Assembly: GCA_947652115.1 (NCBI GenBank)
Contig: OX393567.1
Coordinates: 3,662,367-3,726,366, forward strand
Length of the DNA: 64,000 nucleotides
Direction of reading: 5' to 3'
DNA from: Blastomussa wellsi
Taxonomy: Eukaryota; Cnidaria; Anthozoa; Scleractinia; Plerogyridae
Shown here: piece after piece, positions 1 through 14,000 of the stretch
How the letters are laid out: each line of letters begins with the position of its first letter
Position numbering within the stretch: position 1 is the stretch's first letter
The notes under the pieces: model-generated
The model's input: the letters and a program-made list of their open reading frames with translations, nothing else
What the model was told of the DNA's origin: nothing
The model's database searches: none
Program-made: the position numbers and the translations under genes

Positions 1-2022
1 TGCGTCCGTTGGTTCCATGTTGTGGGTAGTACATAAAACTGAAACATTGAAAAGGGTGTCCCGAATATCGGCACGTTCACTATCCAACCTAAATTTACGC
101 AGTTTTTATGCATGGTTTTACGACGTTCTAAATCGCTTTGCGTCGGTTGTCTCCATGCTTTAGTGTTGTGACCTCAGTGTTGACAATATTCCATTCAATT
201 TGACTGAATACACTGCCTTTATTCTTTAGTTCCTGACAAGCGCTTTTTTATGGCAATTGAAATAAATTATTACAAAAACCTCGTGCATCGCGCTTCTAAG
301 CAACAGAGTAAAGGCAATCGTGCTTGGCTTGTGCGAGCAACTTTACGTTTGTACCACTGATAATATTTTTAGCGGCTACTTGAGCAAGATTTAGCGACTA
401 TTAAATTTAGCGATTTTCCGAAAATTGAAAAGAAAATGGCGATTTCGTGTAAACCAGCTTTTAATTAAAATATAGCTAAAATGGAAATAAATGTCCAGAA
501 AAATGACTGTCACTTTAAAATGGACGGACATTATCATCGTCAGAGAAAAGTTACAGTTAAGAATATGAGAACATTTTTTTGGTCATTTTTCTCTGCTCCA
601 AACTACTTATAATGGCATTTGCAACATGGAAGAAATTATGAAATGGATGACGTATGACAAGGGCTCTCAAACCATACATGGGCATCGTGCGAATTTGTTG
701 AATAATAAATCGTTGCATCTGTTGTGAGTGCTTTTGCGAACCTTTCGTTTCATAATTCATGATTCTTAGCCCAGGAAACTATATTGAAGTAGGGTGAATG
801 TGACATTTTATCATCAGCTAAAACATTAACAGCTTTACGAAACAAAGATTTAATTTTTAGCATGGATTTTCATAATTATATTATCATAAGCCTTCTTGGG
901 CTCTTAGTTTCTCTTGTCAGATAAGTTAAAGCAACAATTCAAAGTTAAGTTTTAAAAATATTCTTGACTTGAGACTCTGTTTGTCATAATAAAAAAGATA
1001 AATTATCTTTATTTCTCAGGTGAAAGTATTCAGGTTTTAACCGAAGCTAAATCTGAGTGATTTCAAAAATCGCAAACGAGAGCGTTTGTATTAAAATTGC
1101 TGCACCCTCGTGTTCCTGTGATGAATGCAAAGCTGATAACAGCATTAACGCTATCCTAGTGTTGTCACCTCTTGTAAAAAGACAAGAAGCTTGTAGTCTC
1201 TATTTTTCTCTATCCTTCAGGCGGAAATACGCGAAAATAGAGTGCGAGCGAGCTAGGTGCAAGTTGCGCGCCAGCACACATTCCGCGTTTGCTGGTTGCT
1301 GCTCAAATAAAGTGCTCGCTATTTTCGTCCAACGAAGTTTACAGCAAAAAGGAGACTACTAACAGTCTAGCAAGCGGCTAAATTATCGCAGTATTTTAAC
1401 ATAATAATGAGCTTTCCCTCTCTCTTCATGTATATAATGCAACAACTTTAGTTCACTTCGGATTACAGTAATATACCTTTTATTCTTAAATTTTCAACTT
1501 AACCTGAATTTTCAGTAAAACATTTTTTTCTAAAACCCATATTCGTTTATATAAAACGCGCTTTTCAAAAAAATATATTATAACTTGTGACTTTAAAAAG
1601 GTGTACAAAGGTCGTTTTATATATTGAAACTTAAAAGTGAGAGCCTCTCACTTTAGCTACGGTAGCTAATCTCAATGCAAGCCTCGCTTTGGAAGGCCGC
1701 CATCTTGGATAACGGAGAGGTGGGGGATTTTGATACTTTTGACCAATTATACTGTCCCGAGGGTGGGGAATTTGACTCATTTCTTTTCAAACAATGTCCA
1801 AATCCCCACCCCATGTCCCTCCGGCTTACCATTGATAGGTGCATTAGTATTGAAAAAGCGCGTCCTTGTAGTCGTCCTCGTAGAATCTACATTCTCTATT
1901 TCAATTTCTGTTAAATGTCCAACTTCTAATTTCTCATGGCCTACATGCTTAACGTGTACTGGTACTGGCAGGAGAAATTAGAAGCTGATCACTACAGTAA
2001 CCAGTGGAAGGTGAATTCATAA
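1..2022. other. 3' flank of SNX29, no gene supported
   Basis: AT-rich non-coding sequence. Minus-strand AATAAA (plus TTTATT at 1478-1483) may end SNX29 about 540 nt after its stop. The open frames (for example 1057-1362 plus) show no domain, no splice context and no biased composition, so I left them out. Confidence 0.5.
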
Positions 2023-5000
2023 TCATAGGCCAGTGTAGTTCACGGAACTTTTCCTCTTGGATGTCTCTTTCTTAGCCTTTTCTGGTGGAAACGGATCCCT
2101 AAACAGAGACAAAAAATGCAAAAGCGTGAACAAACCAGAAATGTTAACAATAAAGCGCCACGAATTTTATGTGGCTTCGGAAATTAAACTATGGCCATTT
2201 GGAAAAGTCCCCTGCGGTCAACTTGAAAAAGTGTTGGATTGATAGAACCCATTTACATTTATTTTTTAAACGGATAACATGGCATTAGACTGTCAAACGT
2301 TTACAAGATTGAACAACAATTTCAATTTCTCCTCATTATTTGAATTCTTGGTTTGCAAGTGACGTCATCGACTCCATGTTGGACTACATGAACAAAAGAT
2401 TTCTTGTTAGCCTATTTTGTTTGGTCATCCAACATGGCCGCCACGCTCATTGCCCAGTAAAATATATTGTGACTCACGCGAAGAAAGGCAAGATTTGTAG
2501 AAGGGTAGTTTTTGTGGTGTCGCTGCGGAGGCCTTGATCTGTTGTCACGTATAAATTCACTACTCTTCTTAAGTAATCCTGCAGTAGTCTTCTACGGTCC
2601 TCTACGAAACGTGAATCCTAAGAAAAGAGAAAACATTTTTTTATTTTTTTTCTTGTACGTGTGTGCTGTAATCACTGATGCTTGGGTTGTGTTCGAACTG
2701 TCCTCGGTTTTACTTTATTCAGGAATAAATGCGACAAAGGAACGAAACTTCCAAAATAACGATCTTAACCTACCTTATTACCGAGGGTCTTCTTGGGTGG
2801 AAACTTAAAACTATCTACAACAGCGAATTTTCGTCGTAACTACAGAAGATAAATAGACAAAAGAATAATTTAGTGAACCAAAGTGACTATTTCAAAACTG
2901 AAAAATTACTATCTGTTAGTATACGTCAAGTGCTGTTCTTCAACATATCTAAACTGGGCACCTATTGCGAGGAACTCACACTAGTTGCTATTTTTATAAA
3001 CTTGATGGCTTGATAAGCTGTCCCTGTAAGGTTATAGCTATTCAAAAACAATGAGTTACTCTTACAACTTTATGCATTTCAAAGAACTGTGAATATCTTC
3101 GATAAACGTTCCACTCGTCATCCTTTATTCTCACATAAACCTGAAAAACAAACACAACTGAATGAAATTAGTAGAATGGTACAAATAACAGTCTGTTCAT
3201 AACCATTTTTTACGATAGGCATGGGAGCAGGTGCGCGACAAAACATTTTATTGACCCTGTTGACTGCCACTCACTTCATGGAAGGTGCGGTGACCAGCGC
3301 GCACTACTCGGGTAGTCTGGGTTCGAGCCTGGCGACACACGCTTCATTGCCCAGTTTCATACCGTGAGATACTGGGTCGAGCGCGGACTTTCGCGGGCAA
3401 ATTCAAAAATAAACAAAACTGTAAAGTTCCGACGACTTATCCGTTTTTAAAACAATTCGCTCGTGATGGGGACGCCTTTCCTTCGCAAGAGCGGAAGCCA
3501 TTCTTTTCATTTGTCCGCTAAAGTCCGCACTCGACCCAGTAACTCACGGTATTAAAGCCGCTTGTCCCTCTTAGCCGACTGGGCCTGTGCACGAGGAACA
3601 AGTGGCTCCGGGGACACACGATTTGATTCGCTGAAATCAAACAAAGGGAGTCCAATCACATCAGCCGTTCTGAAGTCCATTTTTCGTTAGCACGTTTAAA
3701 ACGGTAGATGTGATTGGACTCCCTTTGTTAGATTTCAGCCAATCGAATCATGTGTCCTCAGAGCCACTTGTTCCTCGTGCACACGCCCAGCCAGCTAAGA
3801 GGGACAAGCGGCTCTGGGGACGAGAATGGGAAGCGCAGTGACCAGCGAGCACGACTCGGGCAGTCTGGGTTTTAGCCTTGGCGAAACCGCCAAAAAACGC
3901 ACCGCGCAAGTACATGACGTGACGATTTCTTGATGTGGTCATCGTCAGCCAGGGAATCCATTATCTATCGATGGCAGAATTTTAATCCAAACGAGTGAAC
4001 TTACGATGAACTTACGGGAGGGGGGGGGGGGGGGGGGCATGAATCGTGGCTATACCGACAAAGAATTATATTTGGGCTCAGAGCAGTTCTTGAGCTTTGT
4101 GCTCTAACTTCCGTTCGGAAACAAACATGATGAAAGCGATCTCGCCTTATATCGCATAGGGATTACCGACCGCACAGAAATCACGCGTTTTTATGTAAAA
4201 CAGTTGTATTGAGTTTTACTTTTTAACTTATAGCTTAACTGATGATTCTGCGTGTTTAAAAAAAGTTTTACATTACATTACATACTGCAGCAAGAAACGT
4301 GAACGCTTCATTTCACTGTCAGGCAGAAAGTTCGCCACCATTCCTCTCACCTGATACACGTGATGCACACTTGACGAACGGCCGCGCAGAAACACCGACG
4401 GTATCCATACATTAACAAGGGGTCTGGTACCGACTGACATCACCGCCGGGTCAAAGTCCGATAGGTTTCTCGCGTCGTCTGGAATTTCTAAATCTTCAGG
4501 AAGCTAACAAATCAAAAATACAAGTTTAACATCGTGGTCAGATGTATAACGGGATTCGTTTCATACGACATTATGTTTAGTTATGGACGGTTCGTCAAAC
4601 ATTAGGGTCAATGAGTTCGGCTCTTTCTAATTTCAATCCAGTTAAATTTCTAGAGCACTCACTCCTCCCTTCAGCTGACCAGTTGAAAAGGATATTGGTA
4701 TGAAATGTGATAATCCAAAGTATAAACAGTAGGTTTGGAAAGTCTGCTCGTGTAAGGTCAGTTTTTCACGGTCGCTATTGCTGTATTTACACGAGTCCAT
4801 GTTAACGGGATTGTACAGCTTGTGTAGTTCAAACTGTCTCTGGGTACTGTAGATGCGTTAAAATAAATTTCTGCCCCTTCATCATTCTCGTCCCCAGAGC
4901 CACATGTCCCTCTTAGCCGGCTGGGCCTGTGCACGAGAAACAAGTGGCTCTGGGGACACATGATTTGATTGGCTGAAATCTAACAAAGGAAGTCCAATCA

Positions 5001-8000
5001 CATCAGCCGTTTTAAACGGGCTAACTACAAACGGATTTTAAAACGGCTGATGTAACTGGACTCCCTTTGTTTGATTTCAGCGAATCAAATCATGTGTCCC
5101 CAGAGCCACTTGTTCCTCGTGCACAGGGCCAGCCGGCTGAGAGGGTCAAGTGGCTCTGGAAAGAGAATGCCCCTTCATGAGTAACAGAAATCACGGATAG
5201 GACAGAGGATGTATTCTCAGTTCAGGTGTTCCGTATCATTCTCGTCCCCATAGCCCTTTTCGTTTCTCTTAGCCGGCAGGGCCTTAGCACGAAAAACGAA
5301 GGGCTCTGGAGACATAGGATTTGAGGATGACCAGTCCCAGATTCTAGGACTTCCGGACTTCATGAATATAGTATTGATGTTTCTACATGTTGTGTGATGC
5401 AATATGGCGGCTGGCGAACATTTTGACTTCCGTTTAAGATTTCTTTGTTCTCAACCAGCCAATTTTTTAAAATCGTATGTCCCCAGAGCCCTTCGTTTCT
5501 CGTGCCAAGGCCCCGCTGGCTAAGAGAAACGAAAAGGGCTATGGGAACGAGAATGATTCCGTATAGGTCCGATTTCGACCGCTCTCTCGCGTTCGGGAGC
5601 TTCGTTCTTATAGGAAAGGCAGTTGCTAATCGAGCCTTTTGTTCAGAAAGGAAGGCAATTTCCCAGCCTCGTTCCCAGACTCCCAGGGGCGGAAAGAAGA
5701 GACTCTGGGAACAACGTTGACGATTTAGCAAATTCCTCGGGATGTACTGGTACTAAGTTTAGTTTGCAAACTCCTCACCGGTCCTCTGAGGTTAACGAGC
5801 TCCTCTCGCAATCTTCTCACTTGGTACTGGTAATGCTTGACTTGTTTTTGAAGCCGTTCATTGAATTCCAAGAGTTCTCCGTACAAGTCAGCCACCTACA
5901 AAGTAACAATTGTGCGTAAGAAAAATAAAACTAATGAAAAGTTTACGACTCACTGTGATAAGAGTTTCAACTCAGAAGCACACAATTTCCTTACGAAGGA
6001 ACACTAAGGGTCGGTAAAAAAATGAAATTTTATCTAGCCGGCTAACCATCTGTGGTGAAAAGCAACGGCTGGGGCAGTCGACGGAAATTTTGAAAGGGTA
6101 GCATCTCGCGGGAATTCTGTGTCCAAAATACCTCTTACCTGGATCAACTTCCTTTTATATTCTTCGGCCTCTTCGCTGCAAACAACGAAAAGACAAAACA
6201 GATATATTGGTGGAACAAAGACTTCACAAGACTTCGTTGAGGGAGGATTTTAGAGCAATTCTTAATTGAGTACGGTGAGATCAAGCATGAAGTAACATTT
6301 CTGGCCAATCACAAAGGATTTATACAATAAGCCCAATAATGGACGCATTTTGATTGGTTCCTATCTATGATCTATTAACCGACACACGCAGTGATGACGT
6401 ATATTTGTTTCTTTATTATATGAAACAGATAGGTTCCATGTTGCATGTTGACGTGCGTCTGTTCAATAATAGACACTGATGACGTCAAAATGTGGCAAGA
6501 ACAGCAGCGACACACGCGGCTATCGCCTCGTGTGCCACTTTTTTGTTCTTAACACATTTTGACGTCATCAGTGATCTATAACTGAAGAGACGCACGGCGA
6601 CATGGACTCTAAAACCATCCAGTGAACCAATAAAAACTCGAAGCAGCCGACAAGAAGCGCCGAAAACGTGTTCAACGAGTCGATCATCATCGGGTTTCGT
6701 TACTTCTGATTGGTTAAAATATTAACGCGAACCTTTTTTATAACAATCATACAGTGTAGTAATGTATAAGTCAAGCAAATGCCAATTACTTTAGGTGAAA
6801 ACTGCTCTAACAAAGAAACGAAGGATGAAAACAAACAAACCTTTGTCGAGCTTCTTCAGTGTTTCTTTCTGGCGGCAGAGGAGGGAGGACGTCATCTTGT
6901 CTAATTCCAGACAAAACTGGAAAAAGATAAAAACAAAACTGTTCATAGCAGGGCCAAGTATAGTTACTTTACACGTACAAGGATTTTACAAAACTCAAAA
7001 AGTAGGAATGGTGACAAAATAAAACTATGAAATCATGTGTTTCCTCCACTATAGAAACGGTGTATTCGACAATATTCGACCAGTTACAATTCAAGTTCCA
7101 ATTTTGGACTTTCGGACGTTTCGGCAATGCTTCTTCCATCAGCGAGTTTTTCACAACTTCATCACGATATTATGAGCCATTTTTGCGACTAAACTAAATT
7201 AACCTTAAAAGGTCTTAAAATGTAGCAAAACTCACAGTAATAGCTTACTAAGGAAGAAAAACACCAAAGAGGTGATACTAAACCAAAAAGGAACAAGGAT
7301 GGAGAAGATTTCAACGGATTACAAATGACAAAATTGTTGCAAAAACCATGGCGTTGAGCGTCCAATTCCTAAGACGTCGCATTTTTCAGGAACTGAAGTG
7401 GAAGTCGCATCAACAAAATAACATTTGAATAGGACCTGCCCCAGCTACTGTTTCATGACCTTTTCTGGCCCATTACCTTCCTCTGTTTCAGATGACTTGC
7501 TGTGTAAATCGCTTCTCAGCGCCTGGACAGCTCCCACGTATTTTTTCAGCTGATGTTTCAACAGCTCGTTCTCTCTGCAAATCAATAAATCAAGACTTGT
7601 AATCAACACACCAATTATCCTAGCCTGCATTGCAGACATTTTCCGCAGCCGTGCGTATTTCGTGAATTTTCGCGCCCTGTCCGAACACTTTCCGATTGTT
7701 ATTACCCAATAACAAATAGGCCAAGTACGAACAAAAGCAAAAGAACTCCGACCAATGATAGCTTTCGTCACGTTGCCTAGCGATGAAGCTTACCCAGACG
7801 AGTAAAGGCGTACCTTGACAAGGACTCTATCTTAGCTGCGTCGAAGAACTCTTGTTGCTTCAGTTCCTCTCGAAGTGCTTCAGTCGTTGCGCTACGTTGT
7901 TGTGATTTGTGGCGTTCTTCATCCAGCTGGCTCTGAAGGTTTCTGAAAATGTGATCAGCAGTTGCGTTAGAGTGAATAATGAAGCAAACTTAAACATGTT

Positions 8001-11000
8001 GACATCGTGTAAAGTGGCGCAACAAATCGTTTAAAGAAGGTACCGACCTAACACTGGTTAAAAAGTTAACCGATGTTAACATGTTAACACATTAAAATGG
8101 TCCAACACGTTAAAAATCGGTTAACGAGCTGTATCAAGTTAACAATCATGTTACTATGTCCGATCAGAAGTCAACTGGAAATTTGCACGAATAGGTCTCC
8201 ATAGTAAAGATTGCGGTAACGCAGCTTCACGATAAACCAACCTACCTGTTGTTTTCTTCAATCTCGTCTTTCCTCAACATCATGGAGACGATAGCTTGCT
8301 TTAATTCATCTGTCCAAATTAATTCAGAAATTAGAGCGAGTTTCAATCGAGTGTCGTAAAACCAAAACCAAAGTAATTACTTTGACCAATCACAAAGAAC
8401 GGAGACAATCCAGTGATCCAATCAAAACTCGAAGTAATTACACGTAGCCGACAAAAACCGCGGGAAAACGTGAGCGCACAAATGACGGTTGGTTTTGGTT
8501 TCACTTCTGATTGGTTGAAAAAGTGGCGCGAGATCAATTACTTTAGTGCAGAAACTTGTAATAATGCAAAACAGCACATAAACGCATTTGTATTTAAATT
8601 AGGTTTGTACAAAAACCTGTAAGAATGGAGTTAGACTTGACTGTTGACTTACCTGTACTCATTCCATCATGTCTGCTGGAGTAGTCTCGCTGAAAGGAAG
8701 TGTCAACATTTTTATTAGCGCATTTTCAATGTGGTATTTTCATTAATAGTAGTTGAAAATTTATATGCAACTAATTACGTCATTCTTAACCAAAACAACT
8801 TACCTGGCCAGATTGATCTCCAGTAGTTGTCTCCATAGCGACAAATCCCCTATAAAAATCACAACCTCTTTAGGGAAGATCCTAATAATTGTGGTTAAAG
8901 CTACCCAAAGAGATCTCAACAAGCAACCAATAGCGAGCGGCAACGGATGGATAGCTCAGTTTATTTGTATATCATGGTTCACAACGGTTTCCCATCAGTT
9001 AAACAATCGCGGGGGTAATAAGCAATAGAAATAACCAATAACGGGTGCGGGAAAATATGTAACGATGGAAAGCGCTGGAGAATACGTAACAGATGGCAAA
9101 CGCGGGAAAACACATAACGGATGGCAAGCACGGGAAATCACGTAACGGATGGTAAGCGCGGTAAAACACGTAACGGATGGCAAACGCGGGAGAATACGTA
9201 ATGATGGCAAACGCTGAAGAATACGTAACAGATGGCAAACGCGGGAAAACACGTAACGGATGACCAACGCGGGAAAACACGTAACGGATGGCAAACGCAG
9301 GAAAACACGTAGCGGATGACAAACGCGGGAAAACACGTAACGGATGACAAACGCGGGCACAACAACAACAACTATGAAAACAAGAAATGGATGGCTAAAC
9401 ATGTAACCACTGGAAAGCTGAGGTAAGCGTATAACGGATGGCAAGCGCAGAGGAGCGTGCAACAGACACAACCAATAGAGACCGCGGGAAAATATTTAAC
9501 GCGGGAAAACATGCAACCAATGACAAACAATGAGGAAAATATGAAACCGATAGTAAGCGTAATTGTGTCAGCAAGATCTTTCCAATAAGGCAATGTTTTA
9601 AACGAAAATTTGGAACGACCAATATGAAAGTTCGGTTTGGCCTTTTAGGGCTGAAATTAAAACATAGCAATGTCGCCATCAGGCTAGCAGGGAAACTGAC
9701 ATTGAATACAACAGAGAAATTTATTTTATCCGATATCAGATTCTATAAACACGCAATATATGAAGATAATTAAGATGATTTCCGCAGAACATTCGCGCAA
9801 TAATGGCAAAAATAAAGTTACCAAAACAATCTCATAGCATGGTAATATTTTAACTAAAGGTAAGAAGATCTTATCAAGACTTAAGCTCTCAAGCTGACCC
9901 CGCGAGAGAAAATTGAATTTGAAGTTATCCATATTTTTAAAAGGGACCTTTCGCGTTAGTTGAAAACACAATAACACACGCTTTGAGCATTCTTACGAGG
10001 TTTGAAATTAAATTTCTCGAGAATGCGTGGGGATTTAATCGCGGGGTCACCTAGAGAAATGAATTACAGTGAGATGTTTTAAATAGTATTCAAACAGTTA
10101 ACGTGTTATGAGTAGATATTTGGTAAATAATTTTTGCAATTATTGCTCGAACTTTGAGCGGAATCCGTCTAAAGAAGAATTTACCTGGCCATGTTATCCA
10201 TTCCTCTCTGAGCGTCAGAGCAAGCCGCCAGAGCAGCCACAGCAACAGAAGCACCGGATGTCATGGCTGATGCTGCTGCTTTGTTACTTGGCAACAAATC
10301 GTCTCTTTGTTCAGACAGTTCTTCGCCATCCTCAATGTAGGACCAGCTGGTGCTGTGAAACAAAAACAAAATGGGAAGCGATGGGCACCCGTTTATACAC
10401 CTTGGTGCAGAGAGGCACTGAGAGACCAGTAACACAATGCAGTTCCCCGGCCAGGGATTGAAATCGGACCGTTTGATCCGGAGGGGGTAAGTATCTAACG
10501 AAACTGTGGTGCTGCGTCGGTGGGAAGTATAACAATATAATTGGGTTTTATCAACTGGGTTGGTAATGTGAATTGGCCACCGTAACGAGATTCGAGAGCT
10601 GACGTTTCGAGCGTTAGCCCTTCGTCGGAGCGAATCAAGGAATTGTATAATTTGGTTTTATCAACTGAGTTGATAATGTGAATTGGCCACCGTAAAGAGA
10701 TTCGTGAGCTGACGTTTCGAGCGTTAGCCCTTCGTCGGAGCGAATCGAATTGTAGGTCGTGTGTGGTTTATATACAGAAAGATGGAGCTTAGCTATTGGT
10801 TGGTGCCTGGTAACGTGAAAACAACGGAATAAATTATATAATTTGGTTTTATCAACTGGGTTGATAATGTCAATTGGCCACCGTAAAGAGATTCAAGAGC
10901 TGACGTTTCGAGCGTTAGCCCTTCGTCGGAGCGAAAGGGCTAACGCTCGAAACGTCAGCTCTTGAATCTCTTTACGGTGGCCAATTGACCTTATCAACCC

Positions 11001-11030
11001 AGTTGATAAAACCAAATTATATTGTTATAC

Positions 11031-11075
<45 letters not shown>

Positions 11076-14000
11076 CTAACGGAATAAATTAGTTGAATGA
11101 AAAGCGTTCGATGATACCGTGAGGATTAAGAGTGCCGATTTGAAAAATAAATTTTTGTTCTAGAGTTTTGCGCCTTTCCGTGCTTCCTTGGTGAAGGGAA
11201 AGGCCGCAGACTGCCATATGTTGCTTAGAATGATTTGGGAGATTGAAGTGTCTCGCGACCGGTTTAGATCCGGAGTTCAGCGCATTAATCCACTGCATCT
11301 CATTGAGATGCGTATAAACAATTAGCACGAACGTCCAAGTATTATTTTTTCAATTCTGACATGAATTCCCCGTTGTTGAACGCGATGCTCTGCGGTTTAC
11401 ACGATATCAAATCTTTTAATCTAATTACAGGGAAGTCATCTATCGTTCCTACTAACCTTGACAATGAATCACGGTCATTTTCTGTTGAAACATCAGGTGC
11501 GCAATAAAATGTGGACTGGGTACCAGATTTTGTCCCCTCGTCGCCCTCTGCCAAGGGCACAAGGGCTTCTCCGCTGTCTAACAGGATGACAGGCTCAATT
11601 GCACTATCATTTGCATCTGACTGTGATTTTGGACTTGCTTCTGCTGCATCGTAATCATACAAGTCACATCTAAATTCTTCTTTGCCAAGTTCTTTTCTAT
11701 TTTCTGGTCTTGTTTGCTGGAATGACTTTCCCGAAGGGCTTTGTCTAAGATCTGGGGGTTCCTGTGAACCTGAGGAATCCTCCTCCGCATCTTCTGGGCG
11801 ATTGCCCAGGTTTGTTGGGGAAGAACCGTGTGACTCATTTTCAACTTCTGTATCAGTATTTATCTTCTCTGACGTGACAGTAGAAGCTTGCATTTGCGCC
11901 ATTCTAAAATTTGATTCATTGCAACTTTCATTTCCTGATAAGCTATATACATCAAACGAATCTAGCCTCTGGTCCCTTTGAGAGCTGTCCTCTCCTCCAT
12001 AAGAACGATACGTTCTTGTACTTGAAAATCTTTCACCGAAACTTTCACTCTCAGAAACATCTCGATTTTCCAAAATATTGTTTTCATTCACTTTAAAATC
12101 TCCTTCAATTTGATGCAAAGGTTCATTGGTTACCTCAGAGACATTTGCTGCATCAGAAGATAGCTCTTTGTTATCATCGTTTTTCGTTGTAGTTTGAAAC
12201 TGCATTGAGTTTCTCTCCTTGCTATCCACTTTAGGCTGGTCAAGGTACAATCCCGCAGCATGGAAGACAAAATTTCCCCTGCCATCCCCTGTGGAGGTTT
12301 CTCTTACACCCTCCCCAACAGTATCATATGTAGGTTTCGCTGTCACATTCTCTAAGAAATCTTCAAGATCAAAACTGCTGTTTTTACTTCCTTTTGGAGT
12401 GTTTTCCGAAATATTTTCTACAGCAACCGAGTTATCAGGTTAAGAGATGGATTTTGTTATTTCAGTAAACAAAACTTCTTGTCCATTTAAGCGTGACTTT
12501 TTCTCTGTGGCGCCTTCAGAGACTACAGTTATATTCCCCGGGAAGGAAGACGAACGACTATGCCCCAATATTGATGTCTTTGAGTCTGAATTTAACTTGG
12601 AGGTATCCTTTACTGTTGAATCATCAAGTGGAAAATCATTCACATCACCCGCGGTATCTTGGGAAGTATCCTCCTCGATAGACACAATGGCTGCACTTCG
12701 TTTCTTCTTCTTCCTTTTCTTTTTCTCTGGTTTGGATTCATCTGATGAAAATAAAGGCCCAAGGAAAACGCTAACGATTAAATAGCATTATTAAATTACA
12801 TTTTAAATCTCTCAATAATGTCATGCTGTGATTGCTTCATTGCTTCATTTTGGCCAATTTGTAGCGTGAGAAAATTGATAAGAAAAAATCGTTATGTAAT
12901 CTCACATCAAGAGGTGAATATATTTTATGAGTAGACTTAAGCTGAAAGCCTCAATTTTCCTTATTTCACACTTTTGTATTTAGGGGCATTGTCATGCTGT
13001 TAAAGGGTATTTTTAAAAAGCTTCAAACTGTCGATGCAACAAGGAAAAAATCGCCCAAAAATATTATGGTATACAAACTAACAGGCACAAAGCAGTGATT
13101 TTGGCGGAATTGACCCAAAAAACGGCAAAAATCCCTGTAACAATGCCATAGCTGGAAATTTGGTGATACATGAGGTAAATATTCCGGGGGGAGTTACTTG
13201 GCCAATGTGTGGGTATAGGGGTGTCGCTGGGGTTTGAAACTCTGACATTGCTTAGGACAGAAACAACATTAAACATCAACCCTGTTTAGGACAAAAGAAA
13301 ACGTTCTTAATATATCTAGTCCTGAACATGATCAGTTACATAGCCTGATGACCAGCTTAATAACTACTGATCAACATATCTGATTTTGGATTGCTTAAAC
13401 CCTGATGAAAAATGTTGAAGCTATAATCTGCCTAGGGTGCCTCCAGACCCTGCTCAGTTCTGAGGGGTCAAAAACCGTACCCTATCCAGCAGGAGGGGAG
13501 TACCAACACTCCCCCCCCACCCTCCCGGAAATATTGCCCAGTTGATGATATTTTCAACTCTCACCACCTGTCTTCATAACGATGTATTGGTAATGAGAGG
13601 AGAATTAAGATGTTTATCTTGTGATGAAAGGTTACTGACCTGTTAGCACAGCAGAATAAACAGGAGCAGGTTCCACGACAGGCTTTTGTGGCAAAGATGG
13701 TAAAATATTGCTAAACATGTCTTTGTTGATTGTCATTGCTGGTGCCTATGAAAAAATTAATATAATGATGGACAATAAAATATGCAATAGTTATTTGAAT
13801 AAAAGTGTCTAGCTTTTTAAACAGAATTTTAAGAAGCTAATAAAATGTACAATGATCATGACATTGTCTTTAGCAGCTTTAGCCTATGAACAACTGTGAT
13901 TAGCGATCGTCAAGGCTCTCCAAGCATCATCAAAAATCTTGTAATTTCTTGCAAATGTACAAGCTTTTCCTACACTCCTGAAAATATTACATTGTTAATG

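Noticed and set aside
8995..9471. 158-codon minus-strand open frame rich in Pro, Ser, Cys and Arg, with overlapping frames
   Set aside because: It is the minisatellite read in several frames; the ~28-29 bp unit leaves all frames open.
11342..11456. In-frame continuation of SNX29 exon 11 to a TAA as an alternative C-terminus
   Set aside because: The donor at 11456 (AAG then GTTAGT) joins exon 12 in phase and leads to coiled coil and PX. Intron retention could still use this end, but nothing supports it.
12447..12785. 112-codon plus-strand frame antisense to SNX29 exon 11
   Set aside because: Shadow of the coding strand, which has the conserved content and splice sites.
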